Both the position numbers and the translations under genes were made by a program. Positions 46,113-58,797 of a stretch of DNA of 64,000 nucleotides are shown piece after piece; position 1 is the first letter of the stretch; each line of letters opens with the position of its first letter. The notes under the pieces are model-generated. The model saw nothing but the letters and a program-made list of their open reading frames with translations. It was not told where the DNA came from and did no database searches. This DNA is from Eretmocerus hayati. Taxonomy: Eukaryota > Arthropoda > Insecta > Hymenoptera > Aphelinidae. The stretch is from assembly GCA_029851415.1 (NCBI GenBank), contig CM056744.1, positions 12,841,268 through 12,905,267 of the forward strand. The letters run 5' to 3'.

Positions 46113-48793
46113 TAGTACTATTAAAATATCGTGTATGAGTACAGTGTTTTAGAAACACTATGTTTGCGAGGTTGGGATATTAGTATATTTGTATTACTAA
46201 TAATTTTCCGAGCAAACGAGTTGCATAGCTTACCATTTGCAACTATATATCTATGCGATACCGCTCTGCTACTCTGCTTGCGCTGGAACAGCTACTTACG
46301 TGTTATTCGGATCGATTGAACACCTCGTATTTTCGATCGATCAATCGGGGATGCTGCTGTTGGGATAATCTGCATTCGAATTATACTAGCCGAAATGGCA
46401 TGCTACGGCCACACGTTATTCAAAGAAAATTATTTCAAGCGCAAATATATCGTTTTGTATAAGTAAGATAAGCTCATAAGTGAATTATATCGAAATTCCG
46501 TATTTCTACATTTCAATCGATGCGCACGCCGGTACACAGGCAATTTTTGCTATGGCTATATGTATGTGGGCTCAAATGAAAGATATTGGATTATATTACA
46601 TGCCCAAACGATAATATAGCCCAGAAAAATCGGCTTACCCATACGTGTACGCGATTGAACGTTAATTTTACGGAAATTCTACCTTTAGAACAAGCATGCA
46701 GGATTTCGTGATTTCTTGAACATATAATTGAAATCTATTGATCTGATACTACTTTCTGATTGATATTATATATAGCAAAGTGGCACTTTATGCAAAAGCT
46801 TTGATTTTAAACGGGAGGACCTGAAAATATTTAAAATAATATTGGGGAAGAAAATTATCAGGGTGATCTCTCATGAAAAGATTGTTGTTCGATTAAATTA
46901 CTCATTTATTAATTTAAACTATATTTCAAACCACAGTCGCAACCGTGTACATAGAAATATTAAAATTTGTCCATATATTGGTATTTTCATGATTTTATAC
47001 GATTTTACATGTAATATTGGTATTCAAACTGCCTCGTCTATCTGTAACATATAATAAGCTTGATCTGTTCCCTGCCTAATTTCCTATTGAAATTGTGTGT
47101 GATAAATTGTTATATGACGGTGTTCGGGCCACCGCAAAGACTCGAATACGCGTGATTTTCGGCTCATCGCACAGATTTGAATTATGAAAAATATGGTTTT
47201 CTGGCGCGGACACGATACAGTTTCCTATCTGTGAAATCCTACACGATCCATAAGCACTGGGTAATGCGGGTCGGTCGTGAGTCAATTCCCCATCCTGGGT
47301 AAAGAGACGGCCGACGCACGCTTGGCAGTGTGCCTGGATTTCATATTTTATGAGCCACCGCGAGCTAATATAATGCCCAAGTATTTCGTCCCTGTCTATG
47401 CAGGTTTATTCATACCGGGGCCGCGATTATTTCCTAATCCCATTCCAAATACATCTCGAGGATGCCTTATGGTGGGATTTTTTATATTTTAATATAATAT
47501 CGCACCCGGGCGATGACTTACTTGGATCTCGGGGAGACCTGCTCGTTCGTGGGTATAGATTTTTGGAAGAAGTTCCACTTCGGCTTTTCGAGAGCAAGAG
47601 AGCGAGCTTTGCTCGCGCAGCGATTCATATACCCTCGGACGGCCAGAGCCCCACTTCGAGACACTTTTCGGCGGCTTGAACCCTGCGTCGACATAGACAC
47701 GCGTAATTACCATTACATGCAAATATCGATTCCGAATATCGGGATCGATTGGTTGAATTCTAGTATAAGTGAATCGATGAGGACTCGATTGAAAAGGGTA
47801 TGGATCTATATCGGCTTTATATATATGTTACTACGAGCGATGCGATGGAATTGATCTAACGTGCATATATATATGCACGGTGGTTAATACACAAAATTGC
47901 AAGCATATATGGGTTAGTATTATTTTTACCGACACCAACACATATGATTCTACTTACACGACTGGTCTGATGGTCACCTGCACAAGTGGCTGACTGAAAA
48001 TTCTTATTTCTAAAATTTTTAAAATTATCTGAAAATTGCAGACGTTGCATGTTCAGATATGATCATATTGTCTTGATTTCTACATGAGGGGGCTTCAAAT
48101 GAGGAGTATATTCCAAAAAAGGATCATTATGAGGATTTTGAAATTGTATTCCTTCTTGTTCGTTGGTGACAAAAATTATAACAGTAAATTATACAAAAAT
48201 GGAAATGTTGGTTTCTGCTTGCCCTTGCCTATAACTAGCCCAAAAACTATCACTCGACGTTCGAAAGCCAACATTACCACCCTCGCATCGAAGATGTGCG
48301 ATACATGCTGTGTAAAAATAAAAATCGTAAAACGGTGCAAATATGACACGTTCTCACTCAAACGATGCAAATTAATTCTGGACAGAAACCCTCCTCTTGA
48401 GTTTGGTAACATAAAATCGAGTTTTATAACAAATTTTCATATGTATTGTATGTGTTGAACTGCATTCCATTGTTTCACATCCTCTTTGATTCGAACCAAT
48501 TTTTGTCAAAGAACTGAACGAAAATTTTGCAAAACAATTCCAATAGTATACATTATTACCCTGGGTGCATACGCTCACTTCGAACGCTAGGACAGTCCTA
48601 GCTCCACTCTGGAAATAAGTCCTCCGCACCCTAAATGAGCCTGCGACCACAGCGCATTTATGATTTGTCATTATAAGAACCCCAAGACCGCGTTTGAAAG
48701 TGGCATTTTTAGGTTAGAACGATGAAAAATGAAACTTTCCATCTGCGGGCTAGGATCAAAATAAAATTTACCGATTCCTTTGACCGTGGACAT
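46113..48793. other. Non-coding; one 20-bp perfect palindrome
   Basis: A 20-bp perfect palindrome centred on an ATATATATAT core lies at 47860-47879 (CGTGCATATATATATGCACG). The stretch 47280-47700 is GC-richer and has overlapping frames on both strands, none recognised. The 124-codon plus frame at 48084-48458 is likewise unrecognised. Confidence 0.35.
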
Positions 48794-49042
48794 CTGTGGC
48801 GGTTGGACTAAAGGGCGTAAGTCCATTTGAATAAAAATCGAGAAAAATGCGTTTGAATGCTATCATTATAATACAGGAGAGTGGGCTTACGCCCTTTTAC
48901 AAATGGAATTTTTTGCCAGCAATGCAACATTTTGGTCCGGAAGGAGTCTTAAGTGATGGAGATGATCCAGTGGAACATCGTAGATGCCTTAACTCAAATT
49001 TTATGAAAATTGGACTTACGCCCTTTAGTCTGACCACCACAG
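48794..49042. mobile_element. 249-bp MITE with ~35-bp TIRs
   Basis: The left end CTGTGGCGGTTGGACTAAAG, GGCGTAAGTCC, is mirrored by GGACTTACGCCCTTTAGTCT, GACCACCACAG at the right end. A further internal copy, GGGCTTACGCCCTTTT, lies near 48890. No target duplication is clear and no coding sequence is present. Confidence 0.75.
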
Positions 49043-52000
49043 ACTTACTCGAATCATTGCTTCTAAAGTTGATTTAACAGCACAAATATGGATATAATGA
49101 GCTATGGATCGATTACATTTAACGAACAACGCAAATCTTGATTTAGACGTGTTTGCAACGCACACTAGCATACTCAAACACGCGTATGAGGTGACCCGGT
49201 ACACGTTTATACAATGAAAAAAAATGTAGGGACAAAAAAAACAAAGCATGTGGGTTGCGCCACAGGGGGTACACTCGTGACTTGCTAATATTTAGCCCTA
49301 ACGCATACACTGGATTCAACAATACGATTTGTAATCGAGGTTGCACCAGACACGCACGCTCCGCCACCATCAGCTTAACCCATGGGACTAATTGACTTCT
49401 GAACCCTTCTCCATTTGATCACAGTTTGCATATGTAAGCCATGTAAGGTGTGATCCTCGTCTTCAGACTAAAAAGTTGGATAGGCGACGGCTCGAATACA
49501 ATCTACAAATTCGTCGTTTTGCTATGAATAGACTGAACGTAGATTAATCCTTCGGATTAATTCCTTTTCACAAGTGGATTGCTGTTAGTGGTGTCTGAAT
49601 GGAGATGCCATGCCAAGTATATGGAATTCACCCGTGATTACTTTTTTCTTCAAAAGCTTTCTTATTGTCGAGTAGTGTAATGTCTAATCACAGACTTGAT
49701 GTAATATAGACTGGTAGTTGGATATACTTTGGCCCCTGAGATAGTTTCGCCGATTTATTACAAGAATGAGATATTCTATAACCACATCCTTATGGGTCGA
49801 TGTTCATTTTGAAGCACAATAGATACATTGGAGCATAACGAGTACCAAGTAGTCATAAAAAAACGACTAAACCTCGTTGTTTGAGATTTTTGTTCTGTCC
49901 ACGACCAGCATCTCCGACACCAGCGAGGTCTTCAGACCTCAGCTGGACACAATTCCAAATTGTAATTCTTGTGATATTCTACAAATTTATTTGTAAAGAT
50001 CTACATATTCAGATTCAGCGTGTGAAAAAATATTCTCACAAAAGTGTTATCTTAAAAAAAGTCCTCAAATCATTCGCAAATGCGACTTTGAGTCAATTAT
50101 TACCCAACTTTCTCAGAAAAACCCTCTCGACCTAAATCCATTTCCAACAACTTCACTGCAATTAGCAACCCCGGTGGGTACCACGCGTTCAATTCTATGT
50201 GGGGTGGTGATCAAATTCCCGTCAAATGGGCTTCACCAGTAGGCCCCATTACACAGAGGACCCAAATACAATTTTTGCCGTCGCAGTGAACGTGTTAGTC
50301 TATGAAATTCTTAATTCATTCAATCATAGAAATCAAGCCTCATTTTAAAAGCCTCAGAATTAGATTTGAAGTGGTCCGAAGTCGATTGAATAGTGTCATC
50401 TGAACTTTTTATTCTATGCTATTTGAATATGTATGAATCCAGCCTCGTGACTCGCTTTAATCCCTTAGTCGTAGTCCTGCTGGACTTGGAGGAATTTAGG
50501 CTGTTTCGGCATTCTACACCAACGAATGCGAGGCAAAAGAAAAACAAAATTGCATAATTCGAGGCATAATTCCCACATGAGGTCATTATTTTAATCCTCT
50601 ATATTATACATTCATCCATAATGAATTTTTCAATCCATATCACTATGTTATGAAACGTGTAAGAGGATCTTGCACCCGTTAACAGATAGATGAGTAAAAA
50701 AATAAATTATCAAAAAATGTTGAACTGTTATTTGGGCAGTTGCCTTTGATGATTCCATTAAATACACGCAACTCATGCCCCCATGGCTGTTGATAAGATA
50801 GTAATTGGATCCAAGATTAGACAGGAACTACGAATAATAGATATGTATGAATATCGCAATTCCATTGATTTACATCAAATTTTTCCGCTCCGAATGATTG
50901 ATAAGAGTCCGATTTTAGACTCTTTAATCAAATATGAAGATACTTTTATAGCCCTCTCAACAGGCCATTCGTAATCTTTTTAGTTAATTTTATCAAGTAA
51001 TCATTGTTTAAATACAACGAGACAAAATGTAATCTATTGTCTAATATTTGTACAGTCGACTAATAGCAGTGACAAAATCTTTGATTAAATGATAGTTACT
51101 TTCGCAATGAGATTGCCTGATACCTTATGTGTTCTCCAGTGAACCCCTTATCATTTTTAAGCATCCTCTTGAGTCTACTGAACATCTGTGACCCAAAAAT
51201 GCCGGCTTTCTTGCACACACTTTCATCGTTGAGTTCTCGACTCTTACTGGATGTATTTACAGGGCAATGATCAATCATGAGATAATTTCAAAGATCTTTC
51301 ATTCAATTTATTTGCCAGTTTTCTTTAGAACTGTAATAGTACTGATAGCCCAGAGCAAATGTCCATTCAATATAATGTTTAATTTTTATAGTCGCACCAA
51401 ACACATAAGGTGCACCTTTGTCTTGGAAAATATAAAACAGCGCATGTATCTCGTTCCGTAAACGCAGTTTTAAGGTCCCTGCTTAAAATGGTGTTTTCAG
51501 CCTTTGTCATGAAAATCCCGCGCTTATGCAACTCGGGTACATGACTCCTACTGATCTAGCACACTCACTTATACTTGAATTTTTGGGGCTGATCAAATGA
51601 GCAGCCATTTGACGAGCAAAATCAGAACAATTTCTTAACGTCAAGTATGATCTGCCTTGTATGGAGGAAAATGTCCAAATTTTTCATGACACCATCCAAT
51701 TTTAAAGGCCAAATGATGATGATTGCTGAATATTTCATCCAACATAGGCTTGATCTTGAGAAGGTCGATCTCAAGGCCAAGGGTGCATCCAAGACCTTCC
51801 TCTGATGTTTTAATTTTTCTCTGAGCACAAGAATGACGCTGAGATATCAACTTTACGGCTGAAATGACAAGAGAAAGAATTTTTTTTCAAGTCCGTCCCG
51901 TCTCTGGCAGGGTTATGAACCACCTCTTGATTCAGATGTATTTTATCTATGAATTTAGGTGAAACTTTCAGTGAAGGTCAGACTCAGAGGTCGATTCCTC

Positions 52001-55000
52001 AGGAAAAACCCCGCCCTCTAAAGGTCAATAAATCATTTGTGGATATCACACGAATCATTGCCAGTGTAATTTTAATGGGAATTAAATCTTTACGAATATC
52101 TGAAACCAAAAAAAAACCATTGCTCAAGATCTCAGAATATTGCAAGATGAATACCTCATTGTCCATACAGTATAGAAAATTGTAAATGGTTAATCCATCA
52201 CAACTCGCTTATCAATTTTCTCTGGATAATTCAACGTAAAATGAGACACATAGCCCAGGAAAAAAACACTTCAACCTAGTATGGGAAGGACTTATATCAA
52301 AACCAGCCCGAGTAAATTTAATAAACATCACCTCACCAACCCATAAAATTCACTCTCATTTCACTCATCTCATTTCTGCCCCACGCAAACTCACTTAATC
52401 AACATCGCAAACTTCCAGGGTAGCACATCAAAGGGTTTTAACCCCTTCGTCGCCGCCACAAACATGCGTTTCATAGACACATATGTTCCCTTACAACATC
52501 ATCTCAGGGTTGAATCCTACTTTCATCAAACATATATCTAATCTACTTTTGCACAACCTCAGCATTCGTAAAGTGAATTAAAACTTTCTCTCAAAATTCT
52601 CGTCTCGCCACAAAGACTCGTCTGCAGTAATTCTTACTCCGAGTCAAATTATTCATCACCACACTCTAAATTTTATTTCATACATACCACGACTCTGGGA
52701 TCAAATTGTGCATTTCCATGTTATTGTGTATAGGTTATACCAGGTTTGATGGTTGACATTTTGTGTCAGGCCATTTCGTCGTCATCGTAGTGGATAGAAA
52801 ATCTCATGAGCTATAGAATACAGTCTACATAATACAACTCGTGACTCAGAGCTCAAATGTTGCTTAAACAATGTGTACCCCTAGTATAAAGCCCACCCTC
52901 TCATTCCAACCCGTTTCCCTCTTTATCATTCTCTCGCTATCTTTCCCCCCTTATCAACTATTTTCTGCATCTGCAGTTCTCTACTGCCTCTGAAATTCCT
53001 TTATGCGTGTAATGAAAATGCAGTTTTTTCTTTCTTCCCGTCTCGTTTCTTTTTTTTTTTTTTGCTCCCTCTGTCTCTTTCCATCTCGTTTCTTTGCATT
53101 CTTTATTTATCTCTGAAGTTCGTTTTTCGCATAAACAGAGCACAACAGCCGGACTTAAACTCTTTTCTGCTATGCTATATCTCTGGTCCCTTTATCATTT
53201 TTTCTATGCAATGAGAGCTTCTCTCAGACACAGACGTGTATTATATAGAGTCAAGCGTTTTTGTTTTTATTTTTACAAGGCTTGTGAATAATCATAAAAT
53301 TGATGCTGCGCAAAACTTTCGCTCTTTATAATGTTTGTGCTTTGCACAATTTCTCTGCTGCTTAGCAAGATTAAAAAATTTGGCATTCTGATGTTGGCTT
53401 TGAATTAGACGTTTGTGAACTTTTTTCAGGTTTCGTTTATTGACTGACAATCGACTGTACGTGACAATTGTTTGCAGTCTTAGAAGGACTGAATCCACGA
53501 AATAGCATCATATAGTTGAAATTTTTCATAAGATGCTATCCACTGATTTATTCCCATTTCAAATGACAAAGTTTTAGATTTTGTGGAATTTTGCAATATC
53601 AACCCACCCTAAAACGATTTCGCTTGATCCAATATCAGCAATTCCACTCCCTGAGTCAAAAACAGATCATTTTTATCAGAAAATTCGAAAATTGTAAACT
53701 CACTCTTTTTGCGTATGAAATGAATCAGCGAGACAGTCACTGGGTCACTCTAAAGAAGAAGTCTTCTTGCAGTGAACGATAATTCCCTGATCAGGGGATT
53801 TGTTGTGATTCAGTACTATTTTAATCTGATGACTTCGAGAATTTTTTTCACACTGTTATATCAACTGTTTTTCAATTGATTTCTTAATCAGTTTCAAAAA
53901 GCGTAAGGATTTCTTTCGTACAGATTTTCGAAGACTGGGGGCCTTAATTTTTTTGTGCTAATTCGGCTATAGTGACGAAAATTTGACATCATGATTACAG
54001 TACTACAAAGATTTGACTTCAAACTGTAGCCGTGACCATTGTCAATGAGCAACTCAAGGGGAATTCTCACAGATTTCTGAATGGTCAGTTCACCCGTGGA
54101 TCAACTTTTAAAAAAGTCATTGAGTCAGAAAGCCATAGAATCCAGAAGCGCCTAGAATTAGTAAACACCAAAATTTAAATTGCATGATTACAGACGGACA
54201 AAATTGCGAATAATTCAGATGCTGATTCGCAAGAGTTCGTAGATGAGTATCTGGATTCAAAATTTTAGAGCAAAATATTTCCTAATTCTGATTGTTCCTC
54301 GTCTATTCCTTCCTAAAATTCCGAATCCTTGTTCCACCAAATTATGAAATTTCAAATTTTCATCCCCCATAATACTCCATTCCAGAATTTTTGACTTCCC
54401 ATAATTTTGTACCCCAAATTCTTGAGTCTCAAAATTTTCATACTATAAAATTTTGGCTATCCAAAAAGCCCACTTGGCAGTTATATTCATTATGACCACT
54501 TCTCAAACACTTAGTTAGACCATTCGAACTAAAGAATGAACTCATAATTTATCCTTACGGTCATAACCGACCGTGTAAATCAGAATTCCACATGGGCACA
54601 TCTACAAATATGTGATCGATAAAGAAAAAGGCAGAGCGAATGCGAAAAGCAATACAATATCAGTACAAATGACATTTGTACTGCAACAGACGGGGTCATG
54701 CTCATAGAATAGTCTCGTTGTCTAGATGAAAACTGATGAAAGAAGCAAATGGCAGCGAGATTGTGAAAGGGCAAGATCTATACATTTGCTTTTGGATGAG
54801 TGCAGTGTAGAAGTACATAGATATGTGAAGGTGTGTGTGTGTGTGTTTGTGTAAATGTGAATTCTGTAAAATGTATATGTGAGCGTGTCGTTGATTAAAA
54901 TAACCTCGTCACTGGGGCGAGAGAGGCGTAGAACCGAAAAGCAAGCTCACAGAATCACTGAATTGGCGACGTTTCGCAAGCGTTCAGTCTCTGCATCAAT

Positions 55001-56322
55001 ATTAGAAGGGCGGTGCAACCAGCCGAGAACCGAGAATCGACTCGAGCAAAGCTTCGCACGCCTTTTGTATCAGTTTTTGATTCAGTTTCATGAGATTAAT
55101 TCTTTTGAAACAATGACGGAACTCATCGAGGTAGACCCGTCATACGATTACATTTTGCACCCTTGAATTGCAGTGAGAGTTTTCATTTTTATGTAACCGT
55201 ATTTTACTAACTATGCTACATGGTTTGGTAATATTTAGTTCGTTGGCTTTTGACTTCAGTCGAATCATAAATTTGTAGAGCGATCACAAGCATGTGTCTT
55301 GTAATTATTCGTTCAATCATTGAAGGAACAACTATCAATTGTGAAATTTTTGCTGGATTGAATGAAGGTTAGAGCTTTTTGCTGAATGCTATTATCAAAA
55401 GAGTCGAAAAAAATCTCAAAAACTTTCTCTGATTACAGGCTGGCCCCACGCTATTGACGATTATTGGCATAGAAGGAAAGTACCCCAAATACTGAAACTG
55501 CGTATACCGGGACCCTCGTGTTCATGGAAAAAGTGGGTTGCGGATACACAGGTTGATCAAAAAGTTACCCAAAAATGTCAGACATGATTTTGAAAACGAA
55601 AAGCCTACGTCAAAAAACCTTGCAACTTCATTTTGTTTCATGAAGAATTGAAAGACAGCAAAAAGAATGATAGGAAAAACTTCCGTAAATCACTTGAAGA
55701 ACGATTAGAAAAATCAGTTCCTGCAACGTATAACTTGAGGGGATCATGAGGCAACAAAAGTTCAGAATGAACTTTTGTAGCCCCTAACATCTACGAGTGA
55801 TTGCAAAAAACCTTGTCGAAGATTTTAGCACCATTTTTTTCTGAACTGTTCCCAGGTCTGATTTTGGAAGTCATTACGTGTCACCGAAAGTGATGATACG
55901 TACCCATGTGAAACATAAGATATACTGATTTACGACTGGTGTGTCATCAATATTTCACAGTATTGATCAAACATCACTCAAAAAAATCTATTCTGGAATC
56001 ATTCTCAGGTTTTGAACATTTGAAGCACTGAAGAGAAAGGTTTCGTAAAAATTGTCACTATTTTGGAACTGGAGACCGACTCCTGGAAAGATTTCTTTTT
56101 TAGTAATATATGATCAGTATCGTGAAATATTGATGTTGGAACAGATTTACATCAAAATCTCACAAATTTGTGGGAAAAAAATTTTTTAAGCGGTTTTATG
56201 TATAATCATGTACGACCATGGAAGCGTATGTTTTACATGGGTATTTAGAACTCGATAGCTGCATGATAATTCAAGTCATGGATGACACCAATGTGAATAA
56301 AATGAGGTAAGATCGCAGATTA
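49043..56322. other. Long intergenic stretch without a supportable gene
   Basis: No supportable exon, RNA gene or transposon was found. Minor features are GTCGCAGTGAACGTGTTA near 50281 (shared with 37902), a T-rich tract at 53050-53063, and a (TG)n tract at about 54831-54852. Frames at 49881-50135, 51641-51850 and 54879-55166 were inspected and not recognised. A possible exon-like segment at 55440-55548 follows a good acceptor (CTCTGATTACAG) but has no partner. Confidence 0.35.
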
Positions 56323-56328
56323 TTTATT
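56323..56328 (-). promoter_or_regulatory. Polyadenylation signal AATAAA of the secreted-protein gene
   Basis: On the minus strand AATAAA occurs about 50 bases beyond the TAG at 56377. Position and strand fit a short 3' UTR for the three-exon gene. Confidence 0.6.
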
Positions 56329-56376
56329 AGAACTTCTCGAAAAACCTTCGATTATATTCATATTTTTGATACCATT

Positions 56377-56589
56377 CTAGGCGTCCAAACAATTTTGGAC
56401 GTCTCGTAAAATCCCTCTTTCATTCAATTCTTTGGATAGTTTCACCCTTACAGCTTCGATTGAGGAACTCTCAAGTACTTTGACACTGTCTTCTTCGTAT
56501 TGCAGATCTCCATTCACGAGCTTTATGATATCGGGGTAATCGAAAATTGACTCCTCATCAAATTTTCTCGCAGATCCAGATGATAGTTG
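56377..56589 (-). CDS. Secreted-protein gene exon 3
   Basis: This exon has 70 codons plus TAG, QLSSGSARKFDEES through DVQNCLDA. The acceptor is a strong pyrimidine-rich CTGTTCTCTTAG. The AATAAA signal follows at 56323-56328. Confidence 0.7.
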   Translation of the reverse strand, partial: QLSSGSARKFDEESIFDYPDIIKLVNGDLQYEEDSVKVLESSSIEAVRVKLSKELNERGILRDVQNCLDA

Positions 56590-57103
56590 CTAAGAGAACA
56601 GACTCTCGGTCATCTCAATAAATTTCACGGTATCAATTTGAACTTTCTCAATCATACTAACCTTCCATACTCCTAATAAGATCCCTTGATACTCATAAAT
56701 TGACTCCTTTATGGATTTAAGAGTTTCAATAATCATATCGTTCACAAAATGTTGTAATTCCTCATTGAAGAGTGCCGTGCATTCCTGTCTACCTAAGTCT
56801 TTTAATAGTCCCTTCAATCATAATGAAATATTTACATTTCTTCATCAGTTTCAAATTTCATCCAGAATCAGACATGAAAATGCTCACCTTCAACCTGGCA
56901 ACAGATAAGTCCTCGTTGACTAAAGCATTAAGTTCCTGAGGTAAATTCTTCTCCATTAGTTCCATAAAACTCCCCAATTCTCTTATATCTCGAGATGCTC
57001 TATCTTTTTCATCCTTCAACCTTTCTATGGGGTTCCCATTCGTAGTCATCCAACATAAAATCAAAATGATGAATATACAGGTATATGTATATTTTACATA
57101 CAT
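56377..57103 (-). CDS. Secreted small helical protein of unknown family, 3 exons
   Basis: The exons are 57103-56888, 56811-56662 and 56589-56377, with phase-0 introns of 76 and 72 bp. They encode 192 residues. The N-terminus is a textbook signal peptide: MYVKYTY, then a hydrophobic core CIFIILILCWM, and a likely cut after TTNG. The mature part is rich in Glu, Leu, Lys and Asp, predicted mostly helical, with two cysteines (about 83 and 188) that could pair. Segments LVNEDL (about 61-66) and LVNGDL (about 146-151) hint at a distant internal duplication. No domain is recognised. The compact intron structure differs sharply from the homeobox gene. A small secreted effector, hemolymph or venom-type protein is conceivable but only as a guess. 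CATAAAAT 22-29 bases upstream of the ATG is too close for a classical TATA box. Confidence 0.75.
56662..56811 (-). CDS. Secreted-protein gene exon 2
   Basis: This exon has 50 codons, GLLKDLGRQECTALF through ILLGVWK. The acceptor is GATTGAAG and the donor is TGGAAG/GTTAGT. Both are phase 0. Confidence 0.72.
56888..57103 (-). CDS. Secreted-protein gene exon 1
   Basis: This exon has 72 codons. It carries the signal peptide and the first helical segment (IERLKDEKDRASRDIRELG). The donor is TTGAAG/GTGAGC, phase 0. Confidence 0.75.
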
Positions 57104-57599
57104 TTTGGAATGCTCAAGTGAGGGATTTTATGACACCGAATGGATTTTGGATAATCCCAAAGCAGAGATCACTCTTCGGTGTCTTTTTCATGAGAATATC
57201 ACGACTTCATCTTCATTTACACAGTTGTAGAAGAAATTTCAGTGTTATCAGCAATCACAATCTGCATCCTCAATTATATATTTTGTGCCAATTACTTTCC
57301 ATTTCATTAATTCTTCGATGAGGGATAACTGATTGGTATTTGACGTCGTGGACCAATCACTATGAATTATTAAATTAATTAAGCGCCTGTCCAATTTTAT
57401 CCGTCCGGATGTCTCGTATCGTGCCGGCACCGCAGGTGCTGTCGGTGGGTCGGTGTGTTAGAGGGTCGCCGGATCAGTGGGTCCGTGTTGGTGTTGCTGG
57501 TGATGGCTTTCGACTTATCCGTACGGATTGGGCAGTTGATTTGATGGTCCGATCAGTTGTTCTAAGATCCAATCAGTCAAAACTTTCCTTTTGTATCGA
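57104..57599. other. Upstream flank of the secreted-protein gene
   Basis: This stretch presumably contains its promoter, but no convincing core element is seen. A GC-richer stretch at about 57410-57510 leads into the G-rich minisatellite. Confidence 0.3.
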
Positions 57600-58410
57600 T
57601 GGGCTGTGGCTGGGGTCGAGGCTGTGACTAAGGCTGGAGCTTAGGCTTTTGGGGCCGAGGCTGGGTCTGTGGCTGAGCTGATGCTGGGACTAAGGCTAGA
57701 GCTGAAGCTGGGGCTGACGCTGGGCGGCGGCTGGGGTCGAAGCTGTGTCTGGGGCTACGGGTGGAGCTGAGGATGGGTCTGTGGCTGAGCTGATGCTGGG
57801 ACTAAGGCTGGAGCAGAGATTGAGGCTGGGGTCAAGGTTGGGTCTGCCGCTGAGGCTGGGCTGTGGCTATGTCCTCGTCTGGGGCTGAGGCTGGGGCTAA
57901 GGCTGAGGTTGGTCTGAGGCTGGAGCTGAGTCTTGGGCTAAGGCTGAGGCTGGGGCCGGGCCGAAGCTGAGGATGGACTGAGGCAGAGGTTGTGACTGGG
58001 ACTGAGGGTGGAGCTGTGGCTGGAACTGGGGCTCGGGCTGAAGCTGGGGCTGAGGCCAAAGCTCAGGCTTAGGCCGGGGCCAATGTTGGGGCTGAGGCTA
58101 AGCTGGAGCGTCGCCGAAGCTGAGGTTGGAGCTAACACTGAGGCTGAGTTTGAAGGCTGTGACTGTGACTAGGGACGAGATTGGGCTGGGGCTGAGGCTA
58201 AGGCTGGGGCAGTGGCTAAGCCTGAGACTGACGCTGGGGCCGAGGCTGTAGCTGAGGCTGGGCTGGGGCTGGAGCTGGGTCTTGGGCTAAGGTTGGTGCT
58301 GAGCCTGAGACCGGGGCTGTGGCTAAGGCTGAGGTTGGGGCTGGGACTGAGGCTAGGGCCCGCCCGTGGATGAGGCGTGGCTGAGGCAGGGGCTGGGATT
58401 GGGTCTGAGG
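57600..58410 (+). repeat. G-rich (GGGCTGAGGCTG)n minisatellite
   Basis: About 800 bases are built almost entirely from GGCTGA, GGGCTG and GGCTAA hexamers, G-rich on the plus strand and C-rich on the minus strand. Frames through it give Ala/Pro/Ser repeats on the minus strand and are not genes. Short G-tracts recur every six bases. Confidence 0.9.
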
Positions 58411-58638
58411 CCGTCGCTATGGCACTGGCTAACTGGGCGAAATTCCCAGATACTTACTGGAGATTCAGGAACCTCACTATGCGCAACATTACACCAACTC
58501 AATAGTTCTCAATTACAGTTACTAGGTTACATCAAGGAAATTATTTTTTCCGAATCCACTGTGTTATGAAATCTCAACGTTACATTGTTGAACTAAAGGA
58601 GCATTTCAGGGGATCATACCATAGCAAAGACACTTCCA

Positions 58639-58680
58639 AGCCGGACGAGCGTTAGCGAGGTAGGCAATAACGCTAGTTCC
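58639..58680 (+). repeat. Short dispersed repeat shared with 36952-36998
   Basis: GCCGGACGAGCGTTAGCGAG followed by GGCAATAACGCTAGT matches the copy at 36952. It lies just before the TIR element at 58798. Confidence 0.5.
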
Positions 58681-58797
58681 AAATTAAATCAGAACATCCC
58701 TCCTAATGATATGATCCATAAGGAATGTTCAACAAATTCGGAGTAAAATTTGATTAAATTGATATCATACAGATGTTGGACTGTCCAGATAAGTATC

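Noticed and set aside
55440..55575. Possible internal exon after a good acceptor, encoding GWPHAIDDYWHRRKV
   Set aside because: There is no convincing donor, no partner exon in phase, and the reading frame closes soon after.
57832..58138. Ala/Ser/Pro-rich frames suggesting a mucin-like protein
   Set aside because: They are the antisense translation of the GGCTGA hexamer array, with no start context, signal peptide or non-repeat domain.
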